From positions 46,898,626 to 46,962,625 of the forward strand of contig OY294044.1 in assembly GCA_958510825.1 (NCBI GenBank): DNA of 64,000 bases, read 5' to 3'. The notes under the pieces are model-generated. The model did no database searches, was not told the DNA's origin, and saw nothing but the letters and a program-made list of their open reading frames with translations. Source of the stretch: Brachypterus glaber. Taxonomy: Eukaryota; Arthropoda; Insecta; Coleoptera; Kateretidae. Below, in pieces: positions 43,536 to 54,195 of this stretch. The number at the start of each line of letters is the position of its first letter. Within the stretch, counting starts at the first letter, position 1. A program made the position numbers and the translations under genes.

Positions 43536-44318
43536 CACTAGTGGAAAAAAATGCAACTTTAAACGCTGGTCGCGATAAAAATGTGAAAAAAATCGAGAGA
43601 ATTTTTTTTTTCAGTTGTTTTAGAGATATCAGCGTTTAAGAGAAAAAAACGTGGTCCTTTAATTTTTGTCAAAAATTCAATCGAATAAAACAAAAAAACG
43701 GCTGGATGAATCGAATTGAAACGTTGTAGGGTTTTTGTGGGTATATTGAGCTATAAAAGGCACACTTAACATTAGTCGTTTTCGCAATATTCTTAATTCA
43801 GCGCGCGATTATCCAAAAAAAACTCCAAAAGCCTATTTTTTTACGATTTTTCAAAATCATGTTAAGAATGGAAAAAAAATGTTTTTAAACCATGGCCAAA
43901 CCTTGTAGAGAATTTATTTAAATTTCTGAAACCCATCTTCAATTCTCTGTGGGACCATTGTTTGCTGAGATATCGATGATCCAAGACAAAATGATCCATT
44001 TCCATTCAAAGTAAGATCAGCGAGAAATGGTCGTATCAAAGCTTACAAAAAACAAATTAAAGCTGGATAAAAGTGTGTGGACCAAAAAAAAAAAACAAAA
44101 CAAATTTCGAAAAAATTTTTTTTACGGTACTCATTAGGATTGAGCGATACTTGTTGCTTGAAAAAATGTTTTGTCCCAAAAACTCGAAACTAGAGACTTC
44201 AAGCTTCAAATTGCCTTTTTCATAACTCCGATACGTCTATTTTTCACAAAGATACAGCCATTTGAAAAATCGATAAAAATTTGGAATTTTTTTTATCCCT
44301 TAATTTTGTCCACTAGTG
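43536..44318. mobile_element. Tc1/mariner-type element, CACTAGTGGA ends
   Basis: 783 bp between TA dinucleotides; ends CACTAGTGGAAAAAAATG / AATTTTGTCCACTAGTG. No transposase frame survives. The interior contains low-complexity A and T runs and 'gagatatc' words. The 138-bp MITE at 19,216 has similar ends. Confidence 0.8.
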
Positions 44319-44696
44319 TATTAAGTATTTTTGTATTCTGAAACCGAATTTATAATTTAAAAAAACTTTCTACCGCGTAAAATTTGAGTAAATCCCGGTT
44401 TTTATTGTTTTTATTGTTATTCCAAACCAGCTCAAGCTGTTACTGCCTTAAACTATGATCCAAACAATTATTAGTCAGTTATTTTGGAGTGTTACGCCCA
44501 TGTTAATGGTATAGGAAAATAGCGTTACGGGGGAGGTCCAAAATGATAAAAATTTGCGTGACGTAATACTTGAACGTTCTCTCAGTGTTGTCGCAACTAA
44601 ATTTTTGTGATGTTGTTTATGGTCCTAATTTAAAAATATTTAATATAAATCGTCTTCAAAAACTATAAAATTCATGTCTATGCTTTATAGATGGAT
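44319..44696. other. Non-coding stretch with a GCGTTACG fragment
   Basis: 44,500-44,590 contains 'aatagcgttacgggggagg' and 'gcgtgacgtaatacttgaacg', a fragment of the repeat at 59,930. Nothing else recognised. Confidence 0.4.
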
Positions 44697-45245
44697 TTAG
44701 AAGAAGTGAAAATATCAGTCATGCGCTTAGACCCACTGGCTGGCTGGCTGAATATGAGGGACAGAATATTCTTACATTCTGCCATTTTATATTTTAAGAT
44801 AATTTACAAATAAGGCTCCCACATACTTAGCCAATAAAATAAAATACCGTAGATACATTCATACTTTAAATTTGCGCTTCGGAAAAGCGGTCACAATCCC
44901 AAAACATTCAACGGCAATGTCCACAAGATCTTTTTATACCAAGTTACAAATTTAGTCAATAATCTAAGCTTTAATTATAAAAATCTTACATTAAAACAGT
45001 TTAAAAGAAAAATTTACCTGGAAGTTTTAAGCAAACCGATCCACAATAAAAATTAAATTGTCCAAAATGATGCGAAAATGTTTTTTTTTTCTTAATCTTT
45101 GTTTTTAAAATTGGTTAGAATAGGTGATTGTATTATGAATCATAATGTATGATAGAGGATATTATGTTTATATATAAGTATCTATTTATTTTAGGATGTA
45201 TACTTCATAGATAAGTTAATTTAATTTTTAGTTTATAATCTTGGT
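44697..45245 (+). pseudogene. CR1-like LINE C-terminal relic and 3' UTR
   Basis: From about 44,735 the plus strand reads 'LAGWLNMRDRIFLHSAILYF' and, with stops and a frame shift, 'SYFKFALRKSGHNPKTFNGN' and 'NNLSFNYKNLTLKQFKRKIY', the end of a CR1/Jockey-type ORF2. A 3' UTR of about 180 bp follows. Several in-frame stops; dead copy. Confidence 0.7.
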
Positions 45246-45958
45246 GGTTAAATGTAAGAATAGACGCATTGTGTCAGATCAACTTTTTTTTTCAAGCTAT
45301 CATTCGATTTGCCACTGTGTGAACTAAATCTCACCCTACGTACGTTCAGACGTAACAGAGTTCCCACCAAACATTGACATTCAAACTCCAGGTATTTTCC
45401 AGGTTTTCCAGGTAAAAATGATTAATATTCCTGGTATAGTAAAATAGTTTTAGTATATAATATTTAGTATTATTTTTAAACAAAAAAAAAAACATTTCGG
45501 GTAATTAAGCTAATTATTTTTATAAAACTTCACATAAGTAGGTGAAACATCTCAAAACATAACTTATTATGCTTAACACTGCAGGCGAAAATGTTTAGAA
45601 ATCTTTTTGCATTTCCCAAATACCTCAAAATCCATTGTAATATGTATCACACTAATTTATAATAAAGTTTAACGCCACAGGCGTTATAGAGGATACTTTG
45701 TAGTTTTCAGAACCAATTTTCTGTACGGTCATTAGTTCCCGAATAATTATCAAATTTAAAACTGTCATTTTTGCTTTAAACGCCGATAACTTAACATAAA
45801 AAGATCGTACAGAACTTTTTTAGCGCTCAAATAAAAGCTAAAAGATCTTTCAGGCAAAATCACAAAGAAAAAATATTGAAGACCGTGGACTTTTTAAAAG
45901 GCAAGTAAAAATTTGGAAATTTGTTTTACCGCTGATTTTTATATGATTACTCAAAAAC

Positions 45959-46030
45959 TAGGGACACTAGATCTAGGTCTTAAGTTAGCAAGGCGCCTTG
46001 CTAACTTAAGACCTAGATCTAGTGTCCCTA
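45959..46030. repeat. Perfect 72-bp palindrome with direct repeats
   Basis: Each half is 36 bases and the halves are exact reverse complements with no spacer, starting TAGGGACACTAGATCTAGG and meeting at AAGGC|GCCTT. Flanked by ctcaaaaac on both sides (45,950-45,958; 46,031-46,039). This looks like an inserted minimal fold-back sequence. Confidence 0.9.
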
Positions 46031-46345
46031 CTCAAAAACGGTCAATGATAAGAATATTTTAATATTTTTCGTAGGACCTAGTGTACACGAAATAAAGAAA
46101 AATGCATGTTCACTATATATCCTCGTTAGGATATTTTTCTATCGCACGAGTACATAGTGCATATTTGAATGAAATGACAACTATGGGCACTATTTTATCC
46201 AAATGCTTACACATAGCATTTTGACAAAAGTCATTTGACGTTTATAAAATTATCAAATGTCAAAATTAAACACAGGTAATTCTTTAAAATATACATTTTT
46301 AAAGAGTCTAGACTGTAGATCGAACGAAAAATGTTGTTCGCAACT

Positions 46346-46432
46346 CGTTTGCCACAAGTCCTTAGTGCACTCGAATGATTTTTTGACTTTGCTTCGCGTC
46401 GTCAAAAAAACTTCATTCTCGTGCACTAAGGA
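46346..46432. repeat. Hairpin, CCTTAGTGCACTCGAATGA stem
   Basis: 'gtccttagtgcactcgaatga' and 'gattttttgac' pair with 'gtcaaaaaaac' and 'cgtgcactaaggac' across a short loop. Part of the surrounding element. Confidence 0.7.
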
Positions 46433-46789
46433 CTAAAGTCGCTGACTCGTTACGGAAACTACTATTAAATTTTCAGGATCTTAAAACTAGAGACTCGAAG
46501 ATTTTCTTTTTTATCATTACGTACTCTACGACTATTTTTCGGCAAGTTTTGAAAATTAATTAAAAATTTAGGATGTTTTTTTATATTCTTTAATTTTTGT
46601 GCCTAGTGTTTTAATTTTTCTTGAACAAATTATATTTTCGTATGTTAAATTCCAGGTGCTATTAAAAAAATTCCAGATAAAAAACGGGTTTTTAAAGAAA
46701 AACTGTTAAATTCCAGGTATTCCAGGTGGGGATCTAAATTCCATGCGTTTTCCAGGTTTTCAAGGTTTCCAGGGTTGGTGGGAACCCTG

Positions 46790-46842
46790 TGTAATTACTA
46801 AATTTTATTTCAATAAAGACCTTTATTATTATTATTATTATT
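46790..46842 (+). repeat. LINE tail with ATT repeat
   Basis: 'ttatttcaataaagaccttt' then (ATT)7: an AATAAA-containing 3' end with microsatellite tail, directly before the GIY-YIG relic. Confidence 0.55.
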
Positions 46843-47331
46843 GCACACCAATCAAACCTGGTATATAAAATCAATTGCTCAGACTGCAGTCGACTGCTCA
46901 GGCACATATGTTGGACAAACTTTTGGAAAACTTTACACAAGCCTTTCGTCTCACAAGAGCACCATAAATACCAACAAAATAAAAGGTACCGCCTTGGCGC
47001 AACATGCCATCCAGAAAAACACAGATTTGACTTCCACAACACCGAAATAATTCACAAAGAACAAGACAAAAGAAAACGGGAACTTGCCGAAATAATAATA
47101 ATAATAATAATAATAATCTTTATTTAGTATATACTATTTTTATATGTCATATTTACAACCTCAATATTACTTCTTTTAAGCTATGTACAAATTCAAAATT
47201 TTCAATATTTATCTATTACATAACATAACATAACTGATCCACATTAAAAAAAAAAAGCAACAATCAACAGAAAAACAGACATTGAAGGAGTCAGCGGCAT
47301 CTACTACAACATAATCCAGCATATCCAATAA
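46843..47331 (+). pseudogene. Penelope-like element: GIY-YIG endonuclease relic
   Basis: The plus frame from 46,841 reads 'DCSGTYVGQTFGKLYTSLSSHK', matching the Y-V/I-G-Q-T…H-K core of GIY-YIG nucleases attached to Penelope-type reverse transcriptases, then 'GTALAQHAIQ'. After a shift near 47,025 it continues 'FDFHNTEIIHKEQDKRKREL', is interrupted by a LINE tail (47,093-47,268), and ends 'GVSGIYYNIIQHIQ' with a stop at 47,329-47,331. The reverse transcriptase is absent. Frameshift, insertion and truncation make it dead. Its presence shows that Penelope-like elements have been active in this genome. Confidence 0.8.
47093..47268 (-). mobile_element. LINE 3' tail inserted in the GIY-YIG relic
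   Basis: On the minus strand it ends '…ctaaataaagattattattatt', an AATAAA plus (ATT)n tail. It separates two parts of the GIY-YIG reading frame that are continuous in the protein family. Confidence 0.6.
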
Positions 47332-47607
47332 AATATTTACTTTCATTCAATGGCCAGTTTACCTAACCAAGCAGAAGAAGAAGAACTATAACTGACAGAC
47401 CATCTTATGAAACGTTTTTATTTTTTTACCAAAAAGTATTCATTTTTAATTATGTATAAAGTCGATTTTTTATTTAGTAATATAACGATAAATCAATTTT
47501 CTTAATAACAAGTAAGTAGAACCTATAAAAAGAAGTTAAATAATGGAGCCAAAAATACGCCTAACCTAAAAATTCAATTTTAACTTTAAAATATTTTAAT
47601 TTGTACT
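47332..47607. other. Non-coding stretch
   Basis: Nothing recognised. Confidence 0.3.
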
Positions 47608-47877
47608 TTGTCTATTATTTATTTAATTGTTTCAGAAAATTTTGTAAACGGCCCAAATCCGGGGTTGAAACGTCCATTAAAAATTGTTATAAAAAACCCA
47701 ACAACTCCTCCTGCTATTATTATTGTTTTTATTGCTAGGAGAGGCCACAGAACACGAATGCGAGGTAATGTATTTCTTTCCGCTACCGATACCCCGTCAG
47801 CCAAGGTTATGTGGTCAGACAGTAAAAACCTTAAGTTTAAAGTTTGGTTAGGATCTGTCAAAGAGTATGTCCTGTAG
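47608..47877 (+). other. Possible exon or coding relic, both strands open
   Basis: Open for 89 codons on the plus strand and 80 on the minus (47,619-47,861), with G+C above the surroundings. On the plus strand, 'ttatttaattgtttcag' before 47,636 looks like a 3' splice site and 'gcgaggtaatg' at 47,761 like a 5' splice site. On the minus strand the product has a hydrophobic stretch (LLAIKTIIIAGGVVGFFITI) that could cross a membrane. I recognise neither protein. It may be an exon of a host gene, a transposon remnant or chance. Confidence 0.3.
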
Positions 47878-48018
47878 GCCTCTGGACCGAGGGGTCGACA
47901 GCTGTAAAGATGGACTTTTATTTATTTTTTCGGAATGTCCAATTGTTTTTGCTTATGCACGACTTTCCTACTTTTTATCTGTTTTCATCGGGAAAAGTAA
48001 TAGTAATTATATACCCAG

Positions 48019-48080
48019 GTAGAGAAGACATTTTTTATAGTCGAGCGCGAGTGCGAGGCTATAATAGTCTTCTCTACCGT
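48019..48080. repeat. Hairpin, GGTAGAGAAGAC stem
   Basis: A 12-bp perfect stem (ggtagagaagac / gtcttctctacc) with an inner 'tatag' / 'ctata' pair and a loop with CGAGCGCGAG. Confidence 0.65.
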
Positions 48081-48116
48081 AGTTTATATTCGATTTTTTT
48101 GTCATGTATTTTTTAC

Positions 48117-48895
48117 TAAAAACGGATATTTTAAAATATTTCAAAATCGGTGCATCCTAGGACAAAAAGCGTTCTATGTATATGAAAATAAAGAGGACCA
48201 AATAATAATAAGTTATTCTAATTGTTTATAAGCGCAAAAATTCGACAAATGTTTAAACAACTGCCTAGGCTCTCCTAATTAACGGATTTTAATTTTCAAA
48301 AATCATTTGAAAGTTTGATCTCTCTTCTATATGTGAGTTATCAAGTTTCTAACGGCTTTATTTTAAACTTTGCATAATTTTGAAAATTTGCAATTTTTTT
48401 TTCAAAATCTGGATTACAAAATTATTGTGCAGTATCTTAATATTCAGATACGGACATAAAATGCTGCGTATTTTTAACAAAAATTAAAGCACAATTGTAT
48501 AGGATAATAACTTCCTATCCATTTGTATTTGAATATTCAGATTTGCTTTTTACAGTATATTGAATCTCGAGATAATGGGTAAATTATTTTAAAATTTATA
48601 GTTTTACAAATATTTAAAAGAAAGCGCCAGATAGATTTTTTTTTAATTTTTACCCACAATATTCTAAGAGGCATCCTTAATCGACATAAATAAAAAATTT
48701 GTTTTTTCGAAAAAAGAAAACAAAACAATAAAAACCTATAGTGTGATGTTCAAGGCGGTGCCGTGAATTAGTTAAAAGTCGTACGACTAAAAATGTTGGA
48801 AATTTAGTCCTCTTTATTTTCATATAGAACGCTTTTTGTCCTAGGGTGCACCGATCTTGAGATATTTAGAAAAATCCGTTTTTTTGTAACAAATA
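48117..48895. mobile_element. Fold-back MITE, AAAAACGGAT ends
   Basis: Arms of about 90 bp: 'ggtgcatcctaggacaaaaa' and 'tatgaaaataaagaggac' at 48,150-48,203 pair with their complements at 48,799-48,852; pairing extends to 'aaaaacggat' / 'atccgttttt'. The middle is AT-rich and non-coding. Confidence 0.75.
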
Positions 48896-49280
48896 CGTCA
48901 AAAAAACTACAGCTCCAAATTAAGTTCAAGGTCTCAAAATTGTTTTTTATTTGCGGCCCTATACTATAAAATAAACCCAAAATATTTCTGGAGAGTTTTT
49001 GTTTATCATTATTTTTATTTTTTATTTTTATTTTTTATTTCATTTTTAGTAACCCTTTTTAACCATTTATCCTATATACTGCATAATTCTTGTTTTCTTT
49101 TAGAAAAGTTTTTGTTATTAGCTTAAATATTTGGATTTTATTGGTGTTTTTTATATACAATGGTAAAATATTATACAGGGTGACAATTTAAAAAAGAGCA
49201 GCATTTAATATTTCTGAGGACACTATGAAAATTTGGCGAAACACGTCAATTTACATATCAAGGGGGACAACTTTTAGAAG
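48896..49280. other. Non-coding stretch with a lone mariner-type end
   Basis: 'attatacagggtgacaattta' near 49,175 looks like one end of a CAGGGTG MITE; a partner may be 'gacacaccctcag' near 49,725. Not resolved. Confidence 0.35.
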
Positions 49281-49503
49281 GGGCTAACGGGAGGAACGGA
49301 TTCCGCAATTTACGCATGTGCTTGGTGTTGTGCTGGTTTGGTGTATTTTTTTAATGGAAATCGTTGGTTTACGTTAACGTTGGTTTACGTTGGTTTTTTG
49401 GTTGCTTTGGTGTTTTTTTTAATGGGGGTCGTTGGTTTACTTTCTTATGTAGATTTCTGCTAGCGCATGCGCAGATCGCGGAATACGTTCCTCCCGTTAG
49501 CTC
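49281..49503. mobile_element. Hairpin MITE, GCTAACGGGAGGAACG ends
   Basis: About 40-bp inverted ends: GCTAACGGGAGGAACG and 'attccgcaatttacgcatg' at left; complement at 49,462-49,503. The centre has repeated 'gttggtttacg'. A 62-codon frame spans it and is not a gene. Confidence 0.8.
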
Positions 49504-50194
49504 TACGTCAACTTTTGAGCTATTTGTTGTTGTATTACATTCAACCCCCTAACTCTCAGGGCGCCTACCCCTAAAATTTTAAATATCAACCCCCATTTAC
49601 TTCGCCATTTTTGAAGAAGTAAGCCGATAACATAATCTAAATCGAAATTTCTAAAGGTCAATTTTTTCTTGCATTGTATGAAACTTGCCTATCGCAAGAC
49701 TAGAATATCATACGATAGCGTTTGACACACCCTCAGATCATATTAACTTTATATAATTAGTAAATTACTAACAGTAATTAGAAAATATTAATCATGGTTA
49801 CAATGTACATTATGCATGCAAAAAGTACATACATATATATACATATATATTTACGTATATATTTCTTATCATGTTTTATATTTTTTTTTCTTTCACTATT
49901 TTCTGAGAGACAATAGTCTGACTCCATTTTATTGTATTGTTTTAAGATTATCTTAATTATCTAAGATAACAATATTTATTGATCATTTTTATAGTTTATA
50001 CAATAAATTTTTTATTATAATTGCATTTTTTTGTAAATTTGATTGTTTCTTAAACAATTGAAATCGAAATATTATTATTACCTCAACAACATAAACAGGC
50101 CTTGATAAAAATCATTAAAAAAGGAGAACGTAACCAAGGTACGTACGTCTTCTTTTCACGATTTTATTTTATTTATTTATTAATTTTTTTTTGA
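49504..50194. other. Non-coding stretch
   Basis: (TATATACA)n-like low-complexity sequence near 49,830-49,870. Nothing else recognised. Confidence 0.4.
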
Positions 50195-50620
50195 ATTCTA
50201 AGATGCACCTAATTGGCCAGATATCTGGATTATCTGAATATCTAGATATTGAAATCTGTTTATTTTAAATAATTTTATTCTATTTTTCAAAAATATTGTT
50301 ATCTGAAATAACAATGTTTTGATAATTTTGCTTTCCCATTCGTGCAAATATTCAATTTTTTTGCGTATTTTTGCCTTTTGTGACTTTTTATGTAGATATA
50401 AATCAATTTCAAGACAAAAAAAAATTGTTGCTAGGTCGGTCGGTTGGTCGATCGGTCTGTCCGGGAAATCTTGTGGGCACGATAACTTAAAAACGCTATA
50501 GACTTGAAATTTGGCATACAGGTATGTTGCGAAAAGTTCTCGATCGGGATTGTTTTTGGTAAACATTGGGTTGGGGAATGATAATTAATTGTTTCTTAAA
50601 CAAATGAAGTCGAAATAATA
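50195..50620 (+). repeat. Dispersed repeat with CGGTCGGT block, copy 3
   Basis: 'aggtcggtcggttggtcgatcggtctgtcc' words are followed by 'gataactta', 'agacttgaaatttggcatac' and 'gggattgtttttggtaaaca', as at 24,785. The 122-codon antisense frame 50,198-50,566 and a 60-codon plus frame are by-products. Confidence 0.65.
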
Positions 50621-50649
50621 GGGTAAATACAACAAATTTTCACAAAAAT

Positions 50650-51080
50650 TTGAAAATTGATATATAAGAGTTTTTGAGGTTGCTGAAATTGAATATGACA
50701 ATAAAAATTTAACTCCACCCTCACGGGAGCGAGGGGATAAATGTTTTTAAATATTTTCAATATTTTCATAAAAATTGGTATAAAGGGGTTTTAGGGGACG
50801 ACGTAACTGAATTTCATAATAAATTTTTCCCAATTCCACCCCCTAAGGGATGGGATGATGCTGAAAGTAAATCTGATATTAAAAAAATCCAACTCCACTC
50901 CCTGGGGGCGGGGGTAGTTTTCGTGAAAATTGTTATATAGGGGTTTTTGATGTTAGCTAAAAGTGAATCTGATAATAAAGAAAATCTAACTCCACCCCCT
51001 CGAGGGTGGGGGTAGTTTTAATAAAAAAAATGTATATTGGGGTTTTTGAGGTTGCTGAAAGTGAATCTGATAATAAAAAA
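50650..51080 (+). repeat. Decayed tandem repeat, about 97-bp unit
   Basis: 'gaatctgata(a/t)ta' recurs at about 50,869, 50,965 and 51,063, with 'aactccaccccct', a G-rich stretch and 'ggggttttt' between. It is similar in wording, on the other strand, to the repeat at 54,500-54,960. Confidence 0.65.
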
Positions 51081-51454
51081 TCTATTTAACGCACGGAGGT
51101 GAAAATGGGAAAGTGATTTTACTGGGCAGTGTATTTATAGTTATACAATAAAAGTTTTAGTATACTTAATTTAATTTTTTTTATAATTGATTGTTTCTTA
51201 AACAAATGAAGTCGAAATAATATTATTCTTAGATACCTAGTAGGTTACCTTTGTGTTATTAGTTACTAATACGTAATAATGTATTACCTTGATAAAAATA
51301 ATTAAAAATGAAAAACTTTGTATTCACTATTTTGTTTATTAGGAATTTTACTGGCATTTCAAATCGGAGGAGGTAAGATAAAAGAGTTTTGGAGTTATTA
51401 CAAAACGTGACAAATGCACCAAAAAGTATTAATTAAATGCTATAGAGGTATATG
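51081..51454. other. Non-coding stretch
   Basis: Nothing recognised. Confidence 0.3.
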
Positions 51455-51620
51455 TATACTGTCCTCCCAAAGAGGAACGCGGCATGTACACCTGACACAT
51501 ACGGTTTTCGAGCTTAGCATTATTTTACTACGGAGAATAACGGTATGTACCAATCCTAAGGAAATCTGCGGTAAGTGCATTGAAGATGTTACTTGCCGCG
51601 TTCTTTCTATGTGAAATTTT
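51455..51620 (+). repeat. Left copy of an inverted 165-bp repeat, exon-like
   Basis: About 86% identical, inverted, to 55,687-55,860, on either side of the nest at 52,241. On the plus strand a frame (51,414-51,614) reads 'RHVHLTHTVFELSIILLRRI' and '…CTNPKEICG' just before a good 5' splice consensus, cggtaagtg (51,570). On the minus strand 'KTVCVRCTCRV' is kept in both copies. No family recognised. It could be the terminal repeat of a larger element or a duplicated exon. Confidence 0.5.
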
Positions 51621-51659
51621 GTTTTGAAAAGAGAAACAGGATAAAGAAAATACAAAAGA

Positions 51660-52232
51660 AAGCAAAATTATGGGAATTTTAGTGGCAGTCAGACAAAATT
51701 AATAGATAGATACATTTATTGTTTCTAAAGAAATATACATTTCTTATAAGAACTCAAAATTAATATTATAAAATATTCATGAATCAATAAAATAAAATTA
51801 AGAAATAAAAAAAAATATAGTTAAATATTATACTACTATTGTTTAATACTGTTGTTACTACTATTGTACAATAGTATAGGTACTATAGTATCTACTAGTA
51901 GATATATCTGTTTAAATATAATTAAATAATAATATATAAACTGCTGCCAACAAAATAATACTTTCCCTTATAAGCTTAGGTTTATTAAAATCAAAAAAGA
52001 AAAAAAATTGAAAAAAAAAATAAAAAAAATAAATTTTTTTAAAAAATTTAAAATTTTTTAAAAAATTAAGAAAAATTCGGTTTTCAAAAAAGATCTATTT
52101 AAAAGAAATTATATTTTTTAGTTTTTTTTTGAAAATTATTTTTTTGTTGTATTTGGGAGAATGCAATATACAATTTACTGTGAATAGTATATAATGGAAT
52201 GCGTAATATTACACATCTTTATGGCTTGTTAT
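51660..52232. other. Low-complexity AT-rich stretch
   Basis: Runs of A and T, especially 51,990-52,150. Nothing coding. Confidence 0.5.
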
Positions 52233-52279
52233 ATTATAAGCGAGGGGTGTTTCACCTTAGACAATACATGTACGCTTTG

Positions 52280-52430
52280 GCTGACATTACTTCGACATTA
52301 CCTGACATTACGTGACATTACTTGACATTACTTGACATTACATGACATTACTTGACATTACTTGACATTACTTGACATTACATGACATTACTTGACATTA
52401 TTAGACATTACTCGACAGTACAGACATTAT
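52280..52430 (+). repeat. TTGACATTAC minisatellite, left array
   Basis: About 15 units of a 10-bp sequence (tgacattac with variable first bases c, t, g, a). The same unit, same orientation, forms the right array at 55,245-55,425. Confidence 0.9.
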
Positions 52431-53178
52431 CTGCTAATACGCATGTGCGTAGACATTACTTACTATTTACGCTTGCGCTTAGACATTATGTGTGTGAAAA
52501 TATCGCGCGAAAATATTATATTGAGTGCATAGTGGCGAATGTGTAGTGTAGTGCTTACATCGTAAAATTTGTAAAATACTAAGACAAGAATAACTATTTA
52601 AGGGGTGTTTCTACCTTCAAATTTTAAAAATAATTGTTTTTCTATAATTTTTTTTTTTGAATAGAAAGAAAAGAGATATAAATTTTGTAGGTATGTTTAT
52701 TTATATTCAACGAATACAATTTTTTTTAATTTTAAAGTGCCATATTTTGCCAATAATTTTTTTTTGAAAAAAAAACAAAAAACGGTGGTCGCCATGAGTT
52801 TGGATCTACTGAAAAAAAAAAGAAAGAAAACGGAATATTATTCAGTATTGAAGTCGCTATAGCCCGTACTAGAAGAATTTTTTTTGGCCAAAAAATAACA
52901 AAATAGCGGACGTTTTTGTTTAAAAATGTTTGAAAATTTTTGAAAAACGTCCGCCATTTTGTTATTTTTTGGCCTAAAATTTTTGTTCTAGTACGGGCTA
53001 TAGTGACTTCAATACTGAATAATATTCAGTTTTGTTTTTTTTTTTCAATCGATCCAAACGGCCGGAATCATGGCGACCACCGTTTTTTGATCTTTTTTTC
53101 AGCAAAATTTTATGACCAAAAAATGGTATTTTAATTTTTGTTTTGTATTCTTTGAATATAAATAAACATACCTACATA

Positions 53179-54195
53179 CAAGGGCGTATCCGGGATTTTT
53201 TTTCGGGGGGGCCCAAAATTTTTTTTCCCTAAATCTCGAAAAGAATGAAAATTGCGCCGCAGGATTAAATTTTTTCATGTTTTTTTTTACTTCTGTTAAT
53301 TTCCGGCCTTTTTTAATTTAATGTGGTAAAACTCAAGTTTTAAAAATTCAAATAAAAAAATAAGAAAGCCCTAGCACCTCAGGTAAAAATTTTTACAACT
53401 GTGCTGGTCTATTTAAATTTGAAAACAGTATAAGTTCTAGCGCCGTAGGCGAAAATATTGACAAATTTCAAGCTTAGGTTTTATAAAGTCCAATAAAAAA
53501 GAACGTATAAAAGCTATAGCGCCGCAGGCGATTTTTTTTATAAATTTTATAGCATATTTGAATTTTAGAGGTATTACTATTTAAAGTTTAAATGCAAGAA
53601 AACTCTAGCGCCACAGGCGAAAATTTTTACGAATTTGAAGGTCCACTTGGAAAAGAGCCTGCATATTTGCTTCGCTTTGTGCCCTTATCGTTCTGGGGGA
53701 CTAAAAAATCTATAGCGTGGTAGGCGAATTTTTTTAGAAATTTTATAGTACATTTTAATTTTAAAAGTGTTACTACTTAAAGTTTAAATGCAAGAAAACT
53801 CTAGCAGGCGGATTTTTTTAGGAATTTGAATCTGTATGGTCCACTTGGAAAAGAGCGTGCATATTTGCTTCGCTTTGTGCCTTTATCGTTATGGGGAGTA
53901 AAAAAGCTATAGCGCCACAGGCGAATTTTTTTAGAACTGTTATAGTCTATTTTAATTTTAAAAGTGTATTTAAAGTTTAAATGCAAAAAATCACTAGCGC
54001 CGCAGGCGAAATTTTTTACGAATTTGATGATGTATGGTCGACTTGAAAAAGTATAAACTATTTATTACAAACCAAAAGAAACTATCAACGCCAGGCCCCC
54101 CTTGAACCCGGCCCCCGGAGAAGTTTCAAAATTTTTTAGATTTTCGTATAAAATTTTATGATTTCGGGGAGGGGGGGGGGCTGGATACGGCCTTG
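53179..54195. mobile_element. Element C, CAAGGGCGTATCC ends (inner level)
   Basis: 1,017 bp, ends CAAGGGCGTATCC / GGATACGGCCTTG, flanked by cctacata (53,171-53,178) and cctacaca (54,196-54,203), an 8-bp duplication with one difference. The subterminal stretch is C/G-rich. Inside are at least seven short units holding GCGCCGCAGGCG-like hairpins. A lone 'ggcgtatccagaatttt' near 57,803 may be another family end. Confidence 0.8.
53430..54010 (+). repeat. Tandem units with GCGCC-N3-GGCG hairpin
   Basis: 'tagcgcc(g/a)(c/t)aggcga' or variants at about 53,437, 53,517, 53,606, 53,712, 53,801, 53,908 and 53,994, 80-107 bp apart, with 'taattttaaaagtgttac' and 'aagtttaaatgcaa' between. Related words are scattered at 11,955, 12,083, 45,583 and 45,672. 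Confidence 0.8.

Larger units (their letters stand above)
45356..46789. mobile_element. DNA element with TTCCAGG-repeat termini
   Basis: The ends CAGAGTTCCCACCAA and TTGGTGGGAACCCTG pair, and both subtermini carry repeated 'ttccaggt' words (left 45,388-45,412; right 46,712-46,772). About 1.43 kb with no transposase. Target duplication is not clear (agacgtaa against tgtaatta). GGTGGGANCCCTG ends also occur near 12,361 and 32,760. A perfect 72-bp palindrome and a hairpin lie inside. Confidence 0.65.

Noticed and set aside
51548..51614. Chemokine-like wording CTNPKEICGKC in an open frame
   Set aside because: A few residues only, no cysteine spacing of the family, and the stretch crosses a probable splice donor or repeat end.
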